Below are positions 1-6,784 of a stretch of DNA of 19,230 bases, piece by piece; within the stretch, counting starts at the first letter, position 1; every line of letters starts with the position of its first letter. Under the pieces are notes generated by a model. The model did not search any database. It was given only the letters and a program-made list of their open reading frames with translations, and was not told the DNA's origin. The position numbers and the translations under genes are program-made. This stretch comes from Paludibacteraceae bacterium (lineage in GTDB: Bacteria; Bacteroidota; Bacteroidia; Bacteroidales; Paludibacteraceae). The stretch covers positions 1-19,230 of the forward strand of contig JAGCIZ010000107.1 in NCBI GenBank assembly GCA_017648235.1, read 5' to 3'.

Positions 1-51
1 ATTAAGGGAGAGAGAAGCGAACTTTCTGAAATAGCAAGTAACTTATTATAA
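1..51 (+). CDS. C-terminal tail of an upstream gene (partial, unidentified)
   Basis: Frame 1 is open from the window edge and reads 16 codons (IKGERSELSEIASNLL) to a TAA at 49-51. It ends 16 bases before the next start codon, so the two genes are probably in one operon. In Bacteroidales the gene before a free-standing GatB/YqeY gene is often ftsZ, and FtsZ tails are poorly conserved. The neighbourhood therefore makes FtsZ a reasonable guess, but nothing in these 16 residues proves it. Confidence 0.45.
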   Translation: MKGERSELSEIASNLL

Positions 52-67
52 TAACTTTTAAAAGAAA

Positions 68-523
68 ATGGCACTATTTGAACAAATAAATGACGACATA
101 AAAAAAGCAATGTTGTCGAGAGATAAAGTTGCATTGGAAGCTTTGCGAGGAATAAAAAAAGAGTTTCTCGAAGCAAAAACTGCAAAAGGAGGAAATGGTG
201 ATTTGACCGACGATGCTGCAATAAAAATTTTGCAAAAAATGGCAAAGCAAGGAAAAGATGCCGCAGCAATTTTCAAAGAACAAAATCGCGAAGACTTAGC
301 ACAAGAGTATTTAAGTCAAGTGGCGGTATACGAACGCTATTTGCCTGAACAAATGAGCGATGAAGAGTTGGAAAAAGCTGTTCGAGAAATTATTGCTCAG
401 GTTGGAGCTACCTCACTACAAGATATGGGCAAAGTAATGGGCGTAGCCACAAAGCAATTGGCAGGAAAAACAGAAGGCCGACTGATAATGGAAAAGGTAA
501 AAAGTATTTTGTCCAGTTTGTAA
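68..523 (+). CDS. GatB/YqeY domain-containing protein
   Basis: A 151-residue protein matching the free-standing GatB/YqeY family in length and pattern. The N-terminal half is a charged helical segment (INDDIKKAMLSRDKVALEALRGIKKE), and the second half carries the family signatures YERYLPEQMSDEEL (about 108-121) and GKVMGVATKQLAGKTEGR (about 141 onward towards the C-terminus). The domain is related to the tail of the GatB subunit of tRNA-dependent amidotransferases, which contacts tRNA. The role of the stand-alone protein is not established, and no GatA/GatC genes are nearby. The ATG at 68 follows an A-rich stretch typical of Bacteroidota starts. The gene lies 16 bases after an unidentified upstream reading frame and ends at a shared convergent terminator. 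The family call is firm; the function is not. Confidence 0.9.
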   Translation: MALFEQINDDIKKAMLSRDKVALEALRGIKKEFLEAKTAKGGNGDLTDDAAIKILQKMAKQGKDAAAIFKEQNREDLAQEYLSQVAVYERYLPEQMSDEELEKAVREIIAQVGATSLQDMGKVMGVATKQLAGKTEGRLIMEKVKSILSSL

Positions 524-546
524 AAAAAGTTTTTCCTTAATTCTTA

Positions 547-582
547 AAAAAAAGAAGCAAAATATTTTGCTTCTTTTTTTTA
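547..582. terminator. Bidirectional intrinsic terminator
   Basis: A perfect palindrome at 551-576 (arms 551-563 and 564-576, core GAAGCAAAAT/ATTTTGCTTC) has A-runs on its left and T-runs on its right. It can therefore stop transcription of the GatB/YqeY gene on the plus strand and of meaB on the minus strand. It overlaps the meaB stop codon. Confidence 0.85.
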
Positions 583-1674
583 CTGTCCAAAATAGATATC
601 CAACAGTTTTTTTGCTGCTACAAAGGAACTTATTTTGTCATTCAGGAGCATTGTTTCGTACTCTTTGAGCAGTTGCTCTATTTTTTCGTTTTGGTAGAAA
701 TGATTTTGGAGTTGCTCGTTGATACTTTCGTACATCCAGTATTTCGATTGGCACTGGCGCTTATAGTCAAAATATTCATTTGCTTTTGTAAATGCAATGT
801 ATTCTTCTACCATGTTCCAAATATCAGCAATACCTGTTTTCTCGTATGCCGAACAAGTAAGCACTTTAGGAAGGAATTGTGATTCAGGCATCGGGAAAAG
901 ATGGAGCGCATTTTGGAACTGAACTTTGGCTACATTTGCTTTTTCTACGTTGTTTCCATCTGCTTTGTTTATTGCAATGCCATCGGCCATTTCCATTATT
1001 CCTCGTTTTATTCCCTGCAATTCATCACCTGTTCCTGCAAGTTGAATTAACAAAAAGAAATCTACCATGGAGTGAACAGCGGTTTCCGACTGCCCTACAC
1101 CTACGGTTTCTACTATGATTGTGTCAAATCCAGCAGCTTCGCAGAGAACAATGGTTTCGCGAGTTTTGCGTGCAACTCCACCTAGCGACCCAGCCGATGG
1201 CGAAGGTCGAATAAAAGCATTCTCTGCAACAGAAAGACCCTCCATTCTTGTTTTGTCTCCCAAAATGCTTCCTTTTGACCGCTCGCTACTTGGGTCGATG
1301 GCAAGCACCGCCAATTTGTGCCCATTTTCTACTAAATGCATCCCAAAAGCATCGATGAAGGTACTTTTTCCTGCTCCGGGCACACCGGTAATTCCTATCC
1401 TGATGGAATTTGTTGCGTGAGGCAAACATTTCTCAATCACTTCTTGAGCTTTATTGTGATCTTCGGGTCTAGTACTTTCTACCAAAGTAACTGCTTGGCT
1501 AAGAATTGAAATATTTCCTTGCAAAATTCCCTGTACATAGTCATCGACAGATAATATACGATGTTTCTTCTTTTTGAGATAAGGATTTACCGAAGGAGGT
1601 TGCACCACTCCATTGTTTACGTGCAAACCTAAATATTCATCACTATTTTCTATATGCTGCTTATCCGACTTCAT
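580..1674 (-). CDS. meaB: MeaB, methylmalonyl-CoA mutase-associated GTPase
   Basis: A 364-residue G3E-type P-loop GTPase of the MeaB/ArgK family. The Walker A motif is GVPGAGKS (97-104). The family stretch DPSSERSKGSILGDKTRM follows at 127-144. The Mg/switch region is ETVGVGQSE (189-197) and the guanine-specificity motif is NKAD (236-239). MeaB proteins bind adenosylcobalamin-dependent methylmalonyl-CoA mutase in the cytoplasm, gate loading of intact cofactor and protect or restore the enzyme during succinyl-CoA/propionate interconversion. The length fits the Bacteroidota form, which has about 40 extra N-terminal residues before the conserved core. The mutase genes are not in this window, so the gene stands alone. 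It has its own promoter (1701-1708) and shares a terminator with the convergent upstream gene. The older label LAO/AO transport ATPase (ArgK) belongs to the same family. Confidence 0.95.
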   Translation of the reverse strand: MKSDKQHIENSDEYLGLHVNNGVVQPPSVNPYLKKKKHRILSVDDYVQGILQGNISILSQAVTLVESTRPEDHNKAQEVIEKCLPHATNSIRIGITGVPGAGKSTFIDAFGMHLVENGHKLAVLAIDPSSERSKGSILGDKTRMEGLSVAENAFIRPSPSAGSLGGVARKTRETIVLCEAAGFDTIIVETVGVGQSETAVHSMVDFFLLIQLAGTGDELQGIKRGIMEMADGIAINKADGNNVEKANVAKVQFQNALHLFPMPESQFLPKVLTCSAYEKTGIADIWNMVEEYIAFTKANEYFDYKRQCQSKYWMYESINEQLQNHFYQNEKIEQLLKEYETMLLNDKISSFVAAKKLLDIYFGQ

Positions 1675-1700
1675 CTACTTACCATTTTTGTATTCTTGAG

Positions 1701-1708
1701 CAAAGATA
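1701..1708 (-). promoter_or_regulatory. -7 box of meaB promoter
   Basis: The minus strand reads TATCTTTG, a full match to the Bacteroidota -7 consensus TAnnTTTG, about 26 bases before the meaB ATG. No clear TTTG -33 box lies at the usual distance; the upstream DNA is simply AT-rich. Confidence 0.6.
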
Positions 1709-1827
1709 CAAAATAGTAAATTATTTGATTTTTTTATGAAAAAACTTTAATTGAAAATATAATTGTTTTAAATTTTGTTGAAAAGCGAAGTGAAGTGTTA
1801 AAAAATGTTTTCAGAGGAAAATCTCCA

Positions 1828-1858
1828 TTTCTTTCGGCACAGAGTTTGAATAACCTTG
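1828..1858 (+). promoter_or_regulatory. Probable promoter of the HtrA-like protease gene
   Basis: TTTC (1828-1831) is separated by 19 bases from TAACCTTG (1851-1858). Each differs by one base from the TTTG / TAnnTTTG consensus. A transcript would begin near 1863, downstream of the possible TTG codon at 1860, which supports the ATG at 1893 as the true start. Confidence 0.5.
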
Positions 1859-1892
1859 CTTGGTGAAAATTAATAACTTAAAAAGATACATT

Positions 1893-3380
1893 ATGAAATC
1901 AAAAATTTTAGGAACAACCTTTATGGCAGTGGCTGTAGCAGTGATAAGCGTTGGAACAACTTTGCTAACTCAGCAATATGTTCAGAATTCAACGTCGCAG
2001 GAAAGAGATTCGTCGAGTAATTTATTTCCATCGTCGTATGCCAAATTTGCTTCGGTAGCGCAAGCGGGAGAAACGGATTTTACTGTTGCAGCCGAATTGT
2101 CAGTCAATGCAGTAGTTCACGTCAAAACAAAGTTCATGGCGCAGAAGCAAAATTTCTCTGCCGATCCTTTTTTTGAATGGTTTTTTGGCCGACCACAATT
2201 TCAGGAACGCGACGTACCGCAACAGATGGCTACTGGTTCTGGTGTGATTATTTCGCAAGATGGATATATTGTAACAAACAATCACGTTATTGAAAATTCA
2301 AGCGAAATAGAGGTCGTTCTTAACGACAAACGAACGTTCAAAGCAACTCTTGTAGGAGCAGACCCTAACACCGACATTGCATTGCTCAAGATAGATGCAA
2401 CGCAACTTCCAGTAATTCTTTTTGGAAATTCAGATGCGCTTAAGGTAGGAGAATGGGTTTTGGCAGTTGGTAATCCATTCAACTTAACCTCAACTGTTAC
2501 AGCAGGAATTGTGAGTGCAAAAGCGCGAAATATCAACATTATCAATGCCGAAATGAAGATAGAGTCTTTTATTCAAACGGATGCAGCAGTAAATCCCGGA
2601 AATAGTGGAGGCGCACTAGTCAATACTTGTGGCGAACTTGTTGGAATCAATACGGCTATAGCTTCGCAAACAGGCTCTTATGCAGGTTATGCTTTTGCCG
2701 TTCCAACTAGCATTGTACAAAAGGTGGTTGCCGATTTGAAACAATACGGAACAGTTCAGCGAGCGGTGCTTGGCGTACAAATAAGAGATATTTCAGCAGA
2801 ACTAGCCGAGGAGAAAAAACTAAAAACGCTTGATGGCGCATACGTTGCAGGCGTTGTAGAAATGAGTGCAGCAGCTGTGGCAGGAATCAAAGAGGGCGAT
2901 ATTATTCAACAAGTAAATAACGTACAAGTAAAATCTTCGTCGGAGCTGCAAGAGCAAATTGGACGTTATCGTCCTGGCGATAAGGTTACACTTAAAGTTT
3001 TACGCAACAACGTAGAGCAAACCTTGAGTGTAACGCTGAAAAATCGTCAAGGCACTACCGATGTTATTTCAAATGTTTTGGACCTGAACGAACTGGGAGC
3101 TGAATTTGTAGAAGTGCCAGAAAAGGTAAAGAAATCACTAGGTCTTTCCTACGGGTTACAAATAAAATCCATCAAAAAAGGGAAACTTCAAGATGCAGGA
3201 ATTAGCAATTCATTCGTTATTTTGAAAATCAATAACCAACCGATTAGAAGCGAAGAAGAACTTGAAAAGATTTACACTGCTGCTAAAAACAGCGCAGAAA
3301 GAGGTGAAAAAGTGCTCTTTATAGCAGGAGTTTATCCTAACGGAAAGGTTGCATATTATGCCATCAACCTAACGGAGTAA
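1893..3380 (+). CDS. Do/HtrA-family periplasmic serine protease (DegP/DegQ-like)
   Basis: A 495-residue trypsin-like protease with two PDZ domains. Residues 1-29 form a membrane-spanning signal or anchor. The catalytic triad is visible as His131 in TNNHVIEN, Asp161 in DPNTDIALLKID and Ser238 in NPGNSGGALVN. PDZ1 covers roughly residues 289-383 and a more divergent PDZ2 roughly 395-490. Proteases of this family degrade or refold misfolded envelope proteins in the periplasm and assemble into oligomers controlled by the PDZ domains. I chose the ATG at 1893 because an in-frame TTG at 1860 would lie at or before the predicted transcript start, and because the protein then begins MKSKILGTTFMAV, a normal signal sequence. 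A 13-residue segment rich in F and W (SADPFFEWFFGRP) sits in the loop region before the protease core, as in many DegP relatives. It is a single-gene unit with its own terminator. Confidence 0.95.
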   Translation: MKSKILGTTFMAVAVAVISVGTTLLTQQYVQNSTSQERDSSSNLFPSSYAKFASVAQAGETDFTVAAELSVNAVVHVKTKFMAQKQNFSADPFFEWFFGRPQFQERDVPQQMATGSGVIISQDGYIVTNNHVIENSSEIEVVLNDKRTFKATLVGADPNTDIALLKIDATQLPVILFGNSDALKVGEWVLAVGNPFNLTSTVTAGIVSAKARNINIINAEMKIESFIQTDAAVNPGNSGGALVNTCGELVGINTAIASQTGSYAGYAFAVPTSIVQKVVADLKQYGTVQRAVLGVQIRDISAELAEEKKLKTLDGAYVAGVVEMSAAAVAGIKEGDIIQQVNNVQVKSSSELQEQIGRYRPGDKVTLKVLRNNVEQTLSVTLKNRQGTTDVISNVLDLNELGAEFVEVPEKVKKSLGLSYGLQIKSIKKGKLQDAGISNSFVILKINNQPIRSEEELEKIYTAAKNSAERGEKVLFIAGVYPNGKVAYYAINLTE

Positions 3381-3406
3381 AAGAAAAATTAGTTTTTACG
3401 AGAAAA

Positions 3407-3443
3407 CAAAAAAAGTGCTTCCAAAAGAGAAAGCACTTTTTTG
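3407..3443 (+). terminator. Intrinsic terminator of the HtrA-like gene
   Basis: The arms AAAAAAGTGCTT (3409-3420) and AAGCACTTTTTT (3431-3442) pair perfectly around a 10-base loop, and the right arm runs into a T-tract. It lies 28 bases after the stop codon. Confidence 0.85.
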
Positions 3444-3475
3444 TTTGGCTAAAAACGAATAAGTTTCTACTTTTG
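3444..3475 (+). promoter_or_regulatory. Strong promoter in front of the structured region and lipoprotein gene
   Basis: TTTG (3444-3447), a 20-base spacer and TACTTTTG (3468-3475) match the Bacteroidota promoter consensus exactly. The promoter starts immediately after the preceding terminator, so a transcript beginning near 3480 would contain the whole inverted repeat at 3511-3688. Confidence 0.7.
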
Positions 3476-3510
3476 TCTACGGTTCTTGAGAGAAAAAGGA
3501 CAAGACATAT

Positions 3511-3688
3511 TAAAAAGCATTTTGCTTTGTTTCTTCTAACTGAAAAATTTGGCGATTTTTAATGAATATGAAGAAATAAGAGTTGAGATGCTCACGTTAT
3601 GGCGTGAGCTTGACTTTATTTCGTATATTCAAGGTTACGCCAAATACCTCAGTTAGCGGGAAACAGTTAAGTTTCACGCTTTTTTATT
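3511..3688 (+). repeat. Long nested imperfect inverted repeat; candidate structured leader or small RNA
   Basis: Seven complementary segment pairs occur in strictly nested order around the loop TTATGG (3597-3602). They are 3590-3596/3603-3609 (GCTCACG), 3573-3579/3616-3622 (GAAATAA), 3564-3569/3625-3630 (GAATAT), 3547-3554/3638-3645 (ATTTGGCG), 3536-3543/3649-3656 (CTAACTGA), 3529-3533/3660-3664 (GTTTC) and 3511-3518/3678-3686 (TAAAAAGC). Short mismatched stretches separate them. The region lies between a consensus promoter and the lipoprotein start codon at 3726. It does not resemble an RNA family I can name. The alternatives are a regulatory 5' leader, a separate small RNA, or the remains of a miniature transposable element; no target-site duplication is evident. 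Confidence 0.65.
3656..3685 (+). terminator. Terminator-like hairpin before the lipoprotein gene
   Basis: GCGGGAAAC (3656-3664) can pair with GTTTCACGC (3671-3679) across the loop AGTTAA with one mismatch, and six Ts follow. It uses the same bases as the outer arms of the long inverted repeat, so the two foldings exclude each other. This is the usual layout of a transcription attenuator. Confidence 0.55.
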
Positions 3689-3725
3689 GATAAGGAGAAG
3701 TATATTTAGTTTAATATTATGTATT

Positions 3726-5180
3726 ATGAAAACGACAAGATTTTTATTCGCAGCTATGCTATTTGCAGCATTGAGTATGGGCATGGTTTCGTGTGAAAAC
3801 AATAACGAACCCGATGCCCCAAACAAAAACGATCAGACCAACCAAGGAGGTTCAAATGAAGGTGGTGGAACTGATTCTAACGGTTACGAATGGGTTGACC
3901 TTGGCCTCTCGGTGAACTGGGCAACTTGCAACGTAGGAGCTACCAAACCTGAAGAATTTGGTGACTACTTTGCTTGGGGCGAGGTGGAACCGAAAGGCTA
4001 CTATAAAATGGATAATTATAAGTGGGGAACCTATTTTTGGGAATATATTGATGATGAAGAATATCAGGAAGAGAGTGCAAACCTTACAAAATATAACATA
4101 TCATCTCGGTATGGAACAATAGATAACAAGGTTGTTCTTGACCCAGAAGATGATGCTGCCACTGTAAATATGGGTAAAGGCTGGCGAATGCCAACCATCG
4201 AGGAATTTCGAGAATTAGTAAATAGATGTACATGGACATGGACACAAGATTACAAAAATACCGGTGTAACAGGGTACATAGTAAAGGGCTATAATGGAAA
4301 TACTATTTTTTTACCAGCAGCAGGAGAAAGTGTAACAGATGGATCAGAATGGGATGATAACTATGATTGTGAAGATGGAGAGTTTTGGTATCATTGTAAT
4401 TATTGGTGCTCAAATTTTGAATTCTGGGGAATTTATGCTCTTTCTTTTATGCGTGGTGATTATTATGATGATGATTATAGCGGAAACGTTGATGTAGATT
4501 GGTTTCTCCGTTATTGTGGACTATCAGTACGAGGTGTATGTTCGAATAAGAAAAAAGAACTAGATTATTCTGCTACCGGAGTTGAAAACGGTCACGGTTT
4601 TGTAGATCTCGGTTTGAGTGTGAATTGGGCAACATGCAATGTAGGGGCTTCTAGCCCAGAGAAAATTGGGCACTACTTTTCGTGGGGCGAGGTCGATGTA
4701 AATCCAAAAAGCTTTTATGATTGGAGTACTTATAAATGGTGCAATGGTTCGTATGATACAATGACCAAATATTGTACTGATAGCGAGTACGGTATAGTGG
4801 ACAATAAAACTGTGCTCGACTCTGAAGACGATGCTGCCACCGTGAACATGGGAGGCAATTGGCGTATGCCAACTACAGAGGAATTTCAAGAACTGATCGA
4901 TAGGTGTACTTTAACACTAACAACCTTAAATGGATTGAAAGGTTATAGCGTGAAAGGTCCTAATGGCAAATATATATTTTTACCTGTCACTGGATATTAC
5001 TCAGTGGAAGGCAGTTTCCTTTCTTTTATTGATGAAGTTGGGATATATTACTCAAGTTCCATTAGTCTTGAGGATAATGCTTATGCTGATGCTTTTTGCT
5101 TTAACTCCTATGATAACGATTACCATATGGGTATGAATAGTCGTTTAGGGGGAATATCTATTCGTGGAGTGTGTGAGTAA
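3726..5180 (+). CDS. Lipoprotein with two tandem VDLGLSVNWATCNVGA-type domains
   Basis: A 484-residue surface or periplasmic lipoprotein. The signal peptide ends in MVSC with the lipidated Cys at 23. A Gly/Asn/Glu linker (about 24-53) is followed by two related domains at about 54-272 and 290-484. Each domain opens with VDLGLSVNWATCNVGA, continues with WGEV, a KY..YG.(I)VDNK..L..EDDAATVNMG segment and WRMPT.EEF.EL..RCT, then IFLP, and closes on VRGVC or IRGVC. This resembles a repeat family common in Bacteroidales and Fibrobacter, often labelled 'Fibrobacter succinogenes major paralogous domain', whose function is unknown. The part before each domain end (200-265 and 423-478) is much less conserved between the copies and rich in Tyr, Trp, Asp and Asn. 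The ATG at 3726 is preferred to an in-frame TTG at 3687 because it begins a clean lipoprotein signal. The gene follows the structured region at 3511-3688. Confidence 0.85.
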   Translation: MKTTRFLFAAMLFAALSMGMVSCENNNEPDAPNKNDQTNQGGSNEGGGTDSNGYEWVDLGLSVNWATCNVGATKPEEFGDYFAWGEVEPKGYYKMDNYKWGTYFWEYIDDEEYQEESANLTKYNISSRYGTIDNKVVLDPEDDAATVNMGKGWRMPTIEEFRELVNRCTWTWTQDYKNTGVTGYIVKGYNGNTIFLPAAGESVTDGSEWDDNYDCEDGEFWYHCNYWCSNFEFWGIYALSFMRGDYYDDDYSGNVDVDWFLRYCGLSVRGVCSNKKKELDYSATGVENGHGFVDLGLSVNWATCNVGASSPEKIGHYFSWGEVDVNPKSFYDWSTYKWCNGSYDTMTKYCTDSEYGIVDNKTVLDSEDDAATVNMGGNWRMPTTEEFQELIDRCTLTLTTLNGLKGYSVKGPNGKYIFLPVTGYYSVEGSFLSFIDEVGIYYSSSISLEDNAYADAFCFNSYDNDYHMGMNSRLGGISIRGVCE

Positions 5181-5182
5181 AA

Positions 5183-5213
5183 AAATAGGGAACCTCATGA
5201 GGTTCCCTCATTG
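5183..5213. terminator. Bidirectional intrinsic terminator
   Basis: The perfect 20-base palindrome GGGAACCTCATGAGGTTCCC (5188-5207) sits between two convergent genes. A-rich sequence on the left provides a U-tract for rsmD; the right side is only moderately T-rich. Confidence 0.8.
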
Positions 5214-5214
5214 T

Positions 5215-5748
5215 TTATTTGAAAAACGAAAAATGAACATTTCCGTAGGAACGGTGCTCTACAAAATGTGGATGTTCCGAAAAACTGTTCGAACTGCCGT
5301 GTTCTAAAACAAACAATCCGTCTTCGGTAAGAAGAGAATGTTCAAAGATTAAATCGGGAAGAGTTTTTAGGGAGTCTAACTGATAAGGAGGGTCAGCAAA
5401 AATAATATCATATTTCTGAGAGCAACTTTTCAAAAAACGGAAAACGTCGATGCGAGAGGTTCTAAGGTTAGAGATTTTCAGTTCCGAGGAAGTTTTTTTT
5501 ATAAATGCCAAATGTTTTTCGCTCATTTCTATAGCAGTAACGTTTGAACATCCTCTCGATACAAACTCAAAACTGATGCTTCCTGTTCCAGAAAAAAGGT
5601 CAAGGGCAGTAGTATCCTCCAAATCAAAATAGTTGTTTGTAATTACGTTGAACAAACTTTCTTTTGCAAAGTCGGTTGTCGGACGTGCTGTGATGTTGGT
5701 AGGAGGAGAAAATCTTCTCCCTTTGAATTTTCCGTTAATGATACGCAT
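5215..5748 (-). CDS. rsmD: RsmD, 16S rRNA (guanine-966-N2)-methyltransferase
   Basis: A 177-residue Rossmann-fold methyltransferase of the RsmD family, which uses S-adenosylmethionine to methylate one guanine of 16S rRNA (G966 in E. coli numbering) during small-subunit assembly. It has the typical opening MRIINGKFKGRRF and the family stretch RPTTDFAKESLFNVI. The cofactor-binding motif is DLFSGTGSISFEFVSRG, and the catalytic motif IV is ADPPY in DIIFADPPYQL. The ATG at 5748 was chosen over an in-frame TTG at 5757: family members begin MRII, and the TTG lies inside the predicted -7 promoter box. The length is close to the usual 180-200 residues. The gene is convergent with the lipoprotein and divergent from rfbD. 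Confidence 0.95.
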   Translation of the reverse strand: MRIINGKFKGRRFSPPTNITARPTTDFAKESLFNVITNNYFDLEDTTALDLFSGTGSISFEFVSRGCSNVTAIEMSEKHLAFIKKTSSELKISNLRTSRIDVFRFLKSCSQKYDIIFADPPYQLDSLKTLPDLIFEHSLLTEDGLFVLEHGSSNSFSEHPHFVEHRSYGNVHFSFFK

Positions 5749-5754
5749 ACTCTG

Positions 5755-5762
5755 CAAAAGTA
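5755..5762 (-). promoter_or_regulatory. -7 box of rsmD promoter
   Basis: The minus strand reads TACTTTTG, a full match to TAnnTTTG. It ends only 6 bases before the rsmD ATG, so transcription would begin about 2-5 bases before the start codon and the message would be nearly leaderless. Confidence 0.5.
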
Positions 5763-5805
5763 AAGAAAAGAGACGATTTTTTCATTTTATAGAAACAAGT
5801 TTTTA

Positions 5806-5813
5806 TATTTTTG
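5806..5813 (+). promoter_or_regulatory. -7 box of rfbD promoter
   Basis: TATTTTTG matches TAnnTTTG and lies 22 bases before the rfbD ATG. The -33 region is T-rich without a clear TTTG. Confidence 0.5.
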
Positions 5814-5835
5814 TTCGCATAAAAAAACTTTGGAT

Positions 5836-6705
5836 ATGAACATTTTGGTTACTGGTGCAGATGGGCAATTGGGAAATGAGATGCGTATTTTAGGGAAAAA
5901 CTCGCCCCATAACTATATTTTTACGGATGTTAATGAATTGGATATTACCTATCGTGAAGCGATTAGAAAACTTGTGGCGGAGCAGAAGATAGATGTTATA
6001 GTGAATTGTGCTGCATATACAAATGTAGACAAAGCTGAAGATGATCAGGAAACTGCATATTTTCTCAATGCTCGAGCAGTAGAAAATTTGGCATTTGTTG
6101 CCAAGGAGTTTGATGTTACTTTGTTTCATATTTCTACCGATTATGTTTTTTCTGGAAAAAATAGTGTTCCATACACAGAAGACGATGATGCTTGTCCGAT
6201 TGGCGTTTATGGAAAAACAAAACTTCAAGGGGAAGAAGCTATTCTTCTGTCTGGATGCAAGTACATCATTATTCGAACCTCGTGGTTGTACAGTGAGTTT
6301 GGAAGAAACTTCGTAAAAACGATGCTTCCGTTGACAGTCACAAAACCGGAGTTAAAGGTAGTTTTCGACCAAGTTGGGTCGCCTACGTATGCTTTTGATT
6401 TAGCAAAAGTAATTTGTCAAATTATCGATAGTAGGGGATACGAAGAAAATAATGGTATTTATCATTTTTCTAATGAGGGAGTTTGTAGTTGGTATGATTT
6501 TGCAAAGTCTATAGCTAATTTTTCTAAACATTTATCTTGCGAAATATTTCCATGTCATAGTAGCGAATTTCCTAGTAAAGTTACTCGTCCAAGTTTTTCG
6601 GTTCTTGATAAGACAAAAATCAAGAATACTTTTGGGCTTACTATTCCTCATTGGCAAGATTCATTGAAAGAGTGTTTGGAAAAGATGAGAGCTCTAGGAG
6701 AGTGA
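5836..6705 (+). CDS. rfbD: RfbD/RmlD, dTDP-4-dehydrorhamnose reductase
   Basis: A 289-residue short-chain (extended) dehydrogenase that performs the last step of dTDP-L-rhamnose synthesis, reducing dTDP-4-dehydro-L-rhamnose with NAD(P)H in the cytoplasm. The sugar then goes into surface polysaccharides. The nucleotide-binding motif is TGADGQLG (6-13), NCAAYTNVDKAE lies at 58-69, and the catalytic residues are Thr101 (HISTDYVFSG), Tyr125 and Lys129 (YGKTK). The C-terminal half carries the substrate-domain pattern RTSWLYSEFGRNFVKTM and GIYHFSNEGVCSWYDFA. The length is normal. The ATG at 5836 is used; a TTG two codons earlier is less likely. The rfbA, rfbB and rfbC genes are not adjacent, so the pathway is scattered or lies elsewhere in the genome. 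Confidence 0.95.
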   Translation: MNILVTGADGQLGNEMRILGKNSPHNYIFTDVNELDITYREAIRKLVAEQKIDVIVNCAAYTNVDKAEDDQETAYFLNARAVENLAFVAKEFDVTLFHISTDYVFSGKNSVPYTEDDDACPIGVYGKTKLQGEEAILLSGCKYIIIRTSWLYSEFGRNFVKTMLPLTVTKPELKVVFDQVGSPTYAFDLAKVICQIIDSRGYEENNGIYHFSNEGVCSWYDFAKSIANFSKHLSCEIFPCHSSEFPSKVTRPSFSVLDKTKIKNTFGLTIPHWQDSLKECLEKMRALGE

Positions 6706-6725
6706 TTTTTTTGAAAACTATTTTC

Positions 6726-6755
6726 TTGTTTTTTGCTAATCTTTTTCTACATTTG
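6726..6755 (+). promoter_or_regulatory. Promoter of the conserved membrane-anchored gene
   Basis: TACATTTG (6748-6755) matches TAnnTTTG. A TTG (6726-6728) lies 19 bases upstream as a partial -33 box. The ATG at 6785 follows after an A-rich leader of about 25 bases. Confidence 0.5.
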
Positions 6756-6784
6756 CAAATGTTAATTAAAAAATTGAATAAAAA

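Noticed and set aside
1860..1892. TTG start for the HtrA-like protease
   Set aside because: It lies at or before the predicted transcript start and adds residues that spoil the signal sequence.
3512..3528. Small AAAGCA/TGCTTT hairpin as a second terminator of the protease gene
   Set aside because: The stem is weak, a convincing terminator already lies at 3409-3442, and part of the sequence belongs to the long inverted repeat.
3692..3697. AAGGAG, a Shine-Dalgarno-like motif
   Set aside because: It is about 28 bases before the ATG at 3726 with no start codon at the right distance, and Bacteroidota rarely use such motifs.
3687..3725. TTG start giving a 13-residue longer lipoprotein
   Set aside because: The extra residues would place a hydrophobic stretch before a complete lipoprotein signal, and the TTG lies directly at the end of the terminator-like hairpin. 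The ATG at 3726 is far more natural.
3719..3796. Short ATG reading frame of about 25 codons overlapping the lipoprotein start in another frame
   Set aside because: It could be a regulatory upstream frame, but there is no ribosome-binding signal or conservation evidence, and frames this short occur by chance.
4560..4889. Minus-strand open frame of 109 codons inside the lipoprotein gene
   Set aside because: It is a shadow of the second repeat domain, with no recognisable protein features.
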